The position numbers were made by a program, and so were the translations under genes. Positions 51,337 through 55,156 of a stretch of 55,156 nt of DNA are shown here, in pieces (within the stretch, counting starts at the first letter, position 1; each line of letters opens with the position of its first letter). This DNA comes from Caballeronia telluris (GTDB taxonomy: Bacteria; Pseudomonadota; Gammaproteobacteria; Burkholderiales; Burkholderiaceae): contig NZ_FCNZ02000029.1 of NCBI RefSeq assembly GCF_001544495.1, forward strand, positions 1-55,156. The letters run 5' to 3'. A model generated the notes under the pieces. The model ran no database searches and was not told the origin of the DNA. It saw nothing but the letters and a program-made list of their open reading frames with translations.

Positions 51337-52128
51337 TCACAGACCTTCGAAGCGCGGAGCGCGCTTTTCCTTGAATGCAGCGACGCCCTCGGCATAGTCG
51401 TGCGACGCGCCGAGGTCGCGCTGCCAGTCGCGTTCGAGATCGAGTTGCTGGTCGAGCGTGTTGTTCGCGCTCGCGCGGATTGCACGCTTGATCGCCGCGA
51501 CCGCGCTTGCCGGCTGCTGGGCGAGTTGCGCCGCGAGTTGCCCGGCGGCGGCCTGCAGTTCCTGATCGTCCACCACTTTCCAGACGATGCCCCAGGCCTC
51601 GGCCTTTTCCGCGCCGAGCTTCTCGCCGGTGAGCGCGAGCCCGAGCGCGCGCGCCTCGCCGACGCGTCGCGGCAGTAACCAGGTGCCGCCCGAATCCGGC
51701 ACGAGGCCGATCTTCACGAAGGCCTGAATGAAGCTCGCCGAGCGCGCAGCGATCACCAGGTCGCACGCCATCGCGAGGTTTGCTCCTGCGCCGGCCGCCG
51801 TACCGTTGACCGCGGCGATGATGGGCAGCGACATGGCTTGCAGACGGCGCACGAGCGGATTGAAGTACTCGTCGATCAGGTCGCCGAGGTCGGTCATGGA
51901 ATTCTGCGTGAAGTCGAGATCCGCGAGATCCTGACCGGCACAAAAGCCGCGTCCCGCGCCGGTGATGACGAGCGCGCGAGCGTTGCTCGCCTCGATTTCC
52001 GTGAGCGCGTGGCTCAGTTCCGCGTGCATCGCCCGGGTGAAGCTGTTCAGCTTGTCCGGGCGGTTGAGCGTGAGCGTGGCGACGCGCGAATCGCCGTCGA
52101 TGTGATGCAGAATCGATTTTTCGGACAT
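51337..52128 (-). CDS. paaG: ring-1,2-epoxyphenylacetyl-CoA isomerase PaaG
   Basis: 263 aa crotonase-fold protein. Converts the epoxide of phenylacetyl-CoA to its oxepin form. AGRGFCAGQDLADL and AGAGANLAMACDLV form the oxyanion hole, and the catalytic Asp is in GLVPDSGGTWLLPR, replacing the hydratase glutamates. GGAGGAG precedes the ATG at 52128 by 5 nt. Expected to act after the multicomponent epoxidase PaaABCE, which is not in this window. Confidence 0.95.
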   Translation of the reverse strand: MSEKSILHHIDGDSRVATLTLNRPDKLNSFTRAMHAELSHALTEIEASNARALVITGAGRGFCAGQDLADLDFTQNSMTDLGDLIDEYFNPLVRRLQAMSLPIIAAVNGTAAGAGANLAMACDLVIAARSASFIQAFVKIGLVPDSGGTWLLPRRVGEARALGLALTGEKLGAEKAEAWGIVWKVVDDQELQAAAGQLAAQLAQQPASAVAAIKRAIRASANNTLDQQLDLERDWQRDLGASHDYAEGVAAFKEKRAPRFEGL

Positions 52129-52243
52129 GGTGTCTCCTCCAGGCTCCGCACCCAACATGCCAGTTCCAGCGCCGATACTAGCCGCCGGCACGGGCATTTT
52201 CCATTCGGCCGAACGGCGTAGGCCATCGGCACTGCATTTCGGC

Positions 52244-53953
52244 TTACGCCTTCTGGCCGACTTCCGCGGGCGCGGCTTTCGGTGCAACATGCACTCGACT
52301 CTGAACGACCCGGAAGCGGTTTGCGACGAACGCGGCGTCCGCGAGCGCGGCGTTCGCTGCGGGGTTCGCGCCCGTGCCGTGGAAGTCCGAGAACGCAGCC
52401 GACTGGTTGACGAAGACACCGCCCGTCAGGTTGATCGACAGCGCGACGCCGCCCTCAATGGCGGCTTCCTGCGCGGCATCGATGGTCGCGTCGTCCGTGC
52501 TGTAGACGGAAAGCGTGAGCGCGCCGTGCTCGGCCGCGATGGAACCCGCCAGTTCGAGCGATTGCGCCGTGGAATCCGTCGCGATCACGAACGAGATCGG
52601 TCCGAACCATTCCTTGGTGAACTGAGCGGCGTCGGTGCGGGCGTCGAGCGTCAGCATCAGCGGGGAGCGGACGCGGGCGTCGGGGAAAGCGGGATGCGCG
52701 AGCGACTGGCTGTCGGTCAGCACGACGCCCAGCTTGCGCGCTTCCTCGATGCGCTGGACCACACCGTCGTTCTGGATCGCGCCCGTAAGTTCGACGGCGC
52801 GAGCCGGATCGGAGACGAGTTTTTCGACTGCGCCCGCGAGCGATTTCGCGACGTCGTCGAAGGAAAGCGTGCCTTCGTTCGTGCGAATGCCGTCGCGCGG
52901 CACATAGATGTTTTGCGGCGCCGTGCACATCTGGCCTGAGTAAAGAGCCAGCGAGAACGCGATATTGCGTGCGACCGCCTTCATGTCGTCGACGGAATCG
53001 ATCACGATCTGATTGACGCCGGCCTTTTCGGTGTAAACCTGCGCCTGATGCGCGTTGCGCTCGAGCCAGGTGCCGTTTTGCGTGCTGCCAGTGAAGTCGA
53101 TCAACTTGATCTGCGGGCGCACGGCGAGGTCCTGCACGAGCGAACCGTCGTTCGGTTCGGTCGCGAGGAGGGTCACGACGTTCGGATCGAAGCCGGCTTC
53201 GCGCAGCACCTCGCGGGCAATGCGCACCGTGACGGCGAGCGGCAGAATCGCGCCCGGGTGCGGCTTGACGATCACCGCGTTGCCCGTCGCGAGATCGGCA
53301 AAGAGGCCCGGATAGCCGTTCCAGGTCGGGAAGGTGCAGCAGCCGAGCACGAGGCCGGTGCCGCGCGGAACGATATTGAAGCGCTTTTGCATCGCGAGCG
53401 GCGGGTTCTTGCCCTGCGGCTTCTCCCAATGTGCTTCTGCGGGAATGCGGCGAAGCTGATCCCACGCGTAGACGACAGCTTCGAGCGCGCGGTCCTGCGC
53501 GTGCGGGCCGCCCGCCTGGAACGCCATCATGAAGGCTTGGCCGGTCGTATGCATCACGCTGTAACCGATTTCGAAGCTCGCGCGGTTCAGGCGCGACAGG
53601 ATTTCGAGGCTCACGCCGACCCACGCTTGCGGACCCGCTGCGCGCCAGTCCTTCTGCGCGATGGCGGAAGCAGCGAGGAGCGCGTCGGGATCGGCCTTCG
53701 GGTAGCGGATATCGAGCGCAATGCCGAACGGCGACCGCTCGCTGCCTACCGTGTCGCCTGTGGACGGCTGGTCGAGTTCGAAGGTGCGGCTCAGGTGGCT
53801 TTTGAACGCTGCCTCGCCATCCGCGTTAGCGGTTTCCCCGTACACTTTGGGGCTCGGCATCTCGGCGAACGGGCTCCAGTAGCCGCGCGTTTCGATGGCT
53901 GCGAGCGCCTTGTCGAGCGTCGCCTGGTGCTTCGTGAATAGCGGATGTGTCAT
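52244..53953 (-). CDS. paaN: phenylacetate degradation aldehyde dehydrogenase PaaN
   Basis: 569 aa. Aldehyde-dehydrogenase fold with the nucleotide region VLGCCTFPTWNGYPGLFADLATGNAVIVKPHP, IDFTGSTQNGTWLE, and the catalytic Cys in YSGQMCTAPQNIYVP. Its length and lack of a MaoC hydratase domain set it apart from PaaZ and match the PaaN type of beta-proteobacteria, thought to oxidise the ring-opened semialdehyde. The start MTHPLF at 53953 was chosen over an upstream in-frame start; the ribosome binding site is weak. Confidence 0.92.
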   Translation of the reverse strand: MTHPLFTKHQATLDKALAAIETRGYWSPFAEMPSPKVYGETANADGEAAFKSHLSRTFELDQPSTGDTVGSERSPFGIALDIRYPKADPDALLAASAIAQKDWRAAGPQAWVGVSLEILSRLNRASFEIGYSVMHTTGQAFMMAFQAGGPHAQDRALEAVVYAWDQLRRIPAEAHWEKPQGKNPPLAMQKRFNIVPRGTGLVLGCCTFPTWNGYPGLFADLATGNAVIVKPHPGAILPLAVTVRIAREVLREAGFDPNVVTLLATEPNDGSLVQDLAVRPQIKLIDFTGSTQNGTWLERNAHQAQVYTEKAGVNQIVIDSVDDMKAVARNIAFSLALYSGQMCTAPQNIYVPRDGIRTNEGTLSFDDVAKSLAGAVEKLVSDPARAVELTGAIQNDGVVQRIEEARKLGVVLTDSQSLAHPAFPDARVRSPLMLTLDARTDAAQFTKEWFGPISFVIATDSTAQSLELAGSIAAEHGALTLSVYSTDDATIDAAQEAAIEGGVALSINLTGGVFVNQSAAFSDFHGTGANPAANAALADAAFVANRFRVVQSRVHVAPKAAPAEVGQKA

Positions 53954-54000
53954 GGTGGCAGGGGGATAGAAAAACGTGGATGGCGGCAAGTCGATTAATT

Positions 54001-54016
54001 AACCGACCGGTTGGTT
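54001..54016. promoter_or_regulatory. TetR-type (PaaR-like) operator between divergent paa genes
   Basis: AACCGACCGGTTGGTT is a near-perfect 16-bp palindrome (one mismatched pair) midway between paaN (minus) and the enoyl-CoA hydratase gene (plus). The ACCG-CGGT core is typical of TetR operators, and TetR-type PaaR regulators control these genes in beta-proteobacteria. No paaR gene is in the window, so the link is inferred. Confidence 0.65.
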
Positions 54017-54096
54017 TGCCAATGTTAGCATTATTGAGATGCACGCGAAAAGCGTTTTCGCGACTGACCGAACATGGACACTGATAGGAGGAATGG

Positions 54097-54873
54097 ATGG
54101 CTTACGAGAATATCTTGACCGAGACGCGGGGACGGGTTGGCGTCATCACCCTCAACCGGCCGAAGGCGCTCAATGCACTGAACGACGCCTTGATGGACGA
54201 ACTCGGCGCCGCGCTGAAGCAGTTCGACACGGACGACGACATCGGCGCGATCGTCCTGACCGGTAGCGAGAAGGCGTTTGCCGCCGGCGCGGACATCGGC
54301 ATGATGGCCAGCTATTCCTATATGGACGTCTACAAGGGCGACTACATCACGCGCAACTGGGAGGCCATCCGCTCGATTCGCAAGCCGATCGTCGCCGCCG
54401 TGTCGGGCTTTGCGCTGGGCGGCGGATGTGAACTCGCGATGATGTGCGACATCGTCATCGCCGCTGACACCGCGAAGTTCGGACAGCCGGAGATCAAGCT
54501 GGGCGTCATTCCGGGCGCTGGCGGCACGCAGCGGTTGCCGCGGGCGGTATCGAAGGCCAAGGCGATGGACTTGTGCCTGACCGCGCGCTTTATGGATGCC
54601 GACGAGGCTGAGCGGGCGGGTCTCGTGTCGCGCGTCGTGGCGGCGGATCGTTGTCTCGAGGAGGCCGTCGATGCTGCGACGGTTATCGCAAGCTTCTCGT
54701 TGCCCGCGGTGATGATGGCAAAGGAATCGGTCAATCGCGCTTATGAAACGACACTTGCAGAGGGCGTCCATTTTGAACGCCGCCTGTTCCATTCCCTGTT
54801 CGCGACCGACGATCAAAAGGAAGGAATGGCTGCGTTCGTCGAGAAGCGTAAGCCGGTATTCAATCATCGCTAA
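54097..54873 (+). CDS. enoyl-CoA hydratase (phenylacetate cluster)
   Basis: 258 aa crotonase. Contains AAGADIGMMA, LGGGCELAMMCDI and FGQPEIKLGVIPGAGGTQRLPRA, with both catalytic Glu, as in true short-chain enoyl-CoA hydratases such as PaaF or EchA. AGGAGG lies 7 nt before the ATG. Divergent from paaN with a shared operator, so probably used in the beta-oxidation-like steps of phenylacetate breakdown or in fatty-acid oxidation. Confidence 0.9.
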   Translation: MAYENILTETRGRVGVITLNRPKALNALNDALMDELGAALKQFDTDDDIGAIVLTGSEKAFAAGADIGMMASYSYMDVYKGDYITRNWEAIRSIRKPIVAAVSGFALGGGCELAMMCDIVIAADTAKFGQPEIKLGVIPGAGGTQRLPRAVSKAKAMDLCLTARFMDADEAERAGLVSRVVAADRCLEEAVDAATVIASFSLPAVMMAKESVNRAYETTLAEGVHFERRLFHSLFATDDQKEGMAAFVEKRKPVFNHR

Positions 54874-55045
54874 AATTCTTTGAGAAAGCGCTTGCGCAAC
54901 GCGCGGGTGGGCACTAGAATTCCGTTCCTTCGCTGCTCGATGAGTGGCGAAGGAAGCGGGAAGTGAGTGCGGCACGCGAGCCGCAAAGCCTTGTGGGACG
55001 GGGCGATGCGGCGAAGTTAGCGGATTCGGTAGTGAAAAAAATCTG
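54874..55045. other. spacer before the downstream rRNA operon
   Basis: No gene is supported. A small GC-rich inverted repeat GCGCTTGCGC (54888-54897) follows the hydratase stop by 15 bases. An A-rich stretch just before 55046 may serve as an UP element for the rrn promoter. Confidence 0.45.
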
Positions 55046-55074
55046 TTGACGAAAAGCGAAACGTTGTTCATAAT
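55046..55074 (+). promoter_or_regulatory. rRNA operon promoter
   Basis: TTGACG (55046-55051) and CATAAT (55069-55074) are 17 bp apart, with an A-rich stretch immediately upstream. The following leader TCTCGTTTCTCTGCTGCTGA matches what I recall of Burkholderia rrn leaders. The 16S gene itself would start beyond the window. Confidence 0.8.
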
Positions 55075-55156
55075 CTCGTTTCTCTGCTGCTGATGCAGCG
55101 ACGCAGAACGGAAGGGGTGGCGGCGGTAGTTAAGCGGCTGAACTTCAAAGGCGACT

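Noticed and set aside
54031..55071. 346-aa minus-strand ORF
   Set aside because: Antisense to the enoyl-CoA hydratase and running into the rrn promoter; no family features.

Overview
The window reads as chromosomal DNA from a high-GC beta-proteobacterium of the Burkholderia / Paraburkholderia / Caballeronia group. This is inferred from the family sequences (PrfA, TrpD, HemA, Rpe), the hemA-prfA-prmC-grxD-ubiX and rpe-gph-trpEGDC gene orders, and the rrn sequences at both ends. It opens inside the 3' part of a 5S rRNA gene and closes just after a strong rrn-type promoter. Both point rightwards, so the segment appears to be the roughly 55 kb spacer between two tandem rRNA operons. I see no tRNA, CRISPR array, insertion sequence or phage gene.

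Layout. 1-2061: end of the rrn operon and a COG2509-type FAD dehydrogenase. 2084-7060: a sugar-acid (hexuronate-type) unit of dehydratase, MFS permease and polyol-type dehydrogenase, with a divergent FadR-family regulator. 7119-12065: hypothetical protein, methyltransferase, DUF1415 protein, a TetR regulator divergent from an MFS exporter with two operators placed inside two opposed promoters, and a nitroreductase. 12121-17545: enoyl-CoA hydratase, a 996-aa adenylation / six-or-seven-TM / flavoreductase fusion resembling the fungal TmpL architecture, and a sugar-porter MFS protein. 17749-22192: stand-alone Hsp70, cold-shock protein with a long leader, APC permease, DODA-type dioxygenase. 22287-27465: ubiX, grxD, prmC, prfA, hemA and an atypical response regulator. 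27672-35438: small membrane protein, aminopeptidase P, HAD hydrolase, AsmA/DUF748-type protein, EttA, an AT-richer Cys-rich orphan, YchF. 35666-40278: Ubi-type hydroxylase, DsbC, M61 peptidase, azoreductase. 40347-47544 (minus): rpe-gph-[trpL attenuator]-trpE-trpG-trpD-trpC-CYTH-ung. 47757-49459: apaG, a 47-aa membrane ORF, mltA. 49522-54873: phenylacetate genes paaK, paaI, paaG, paaN and a divergent enoyl-CoA hydratase with a TetR-type operator between. 54874-55156: rrn promoter region.

Most genes are housekeeping. The items most worth attention are the TmpL-like fusion (12924-15914), the trpL leader peptide and attenuator (45988-46108), the operator-in-spacer TetR switch (9989-10050), the response regulator lacking its phospho-acceptor (26701-27465), and the compositionally odd Cys-rich orphan (33650-34270). 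Many genes are coupled by 4-bp ATGA or GTGA overlaps.
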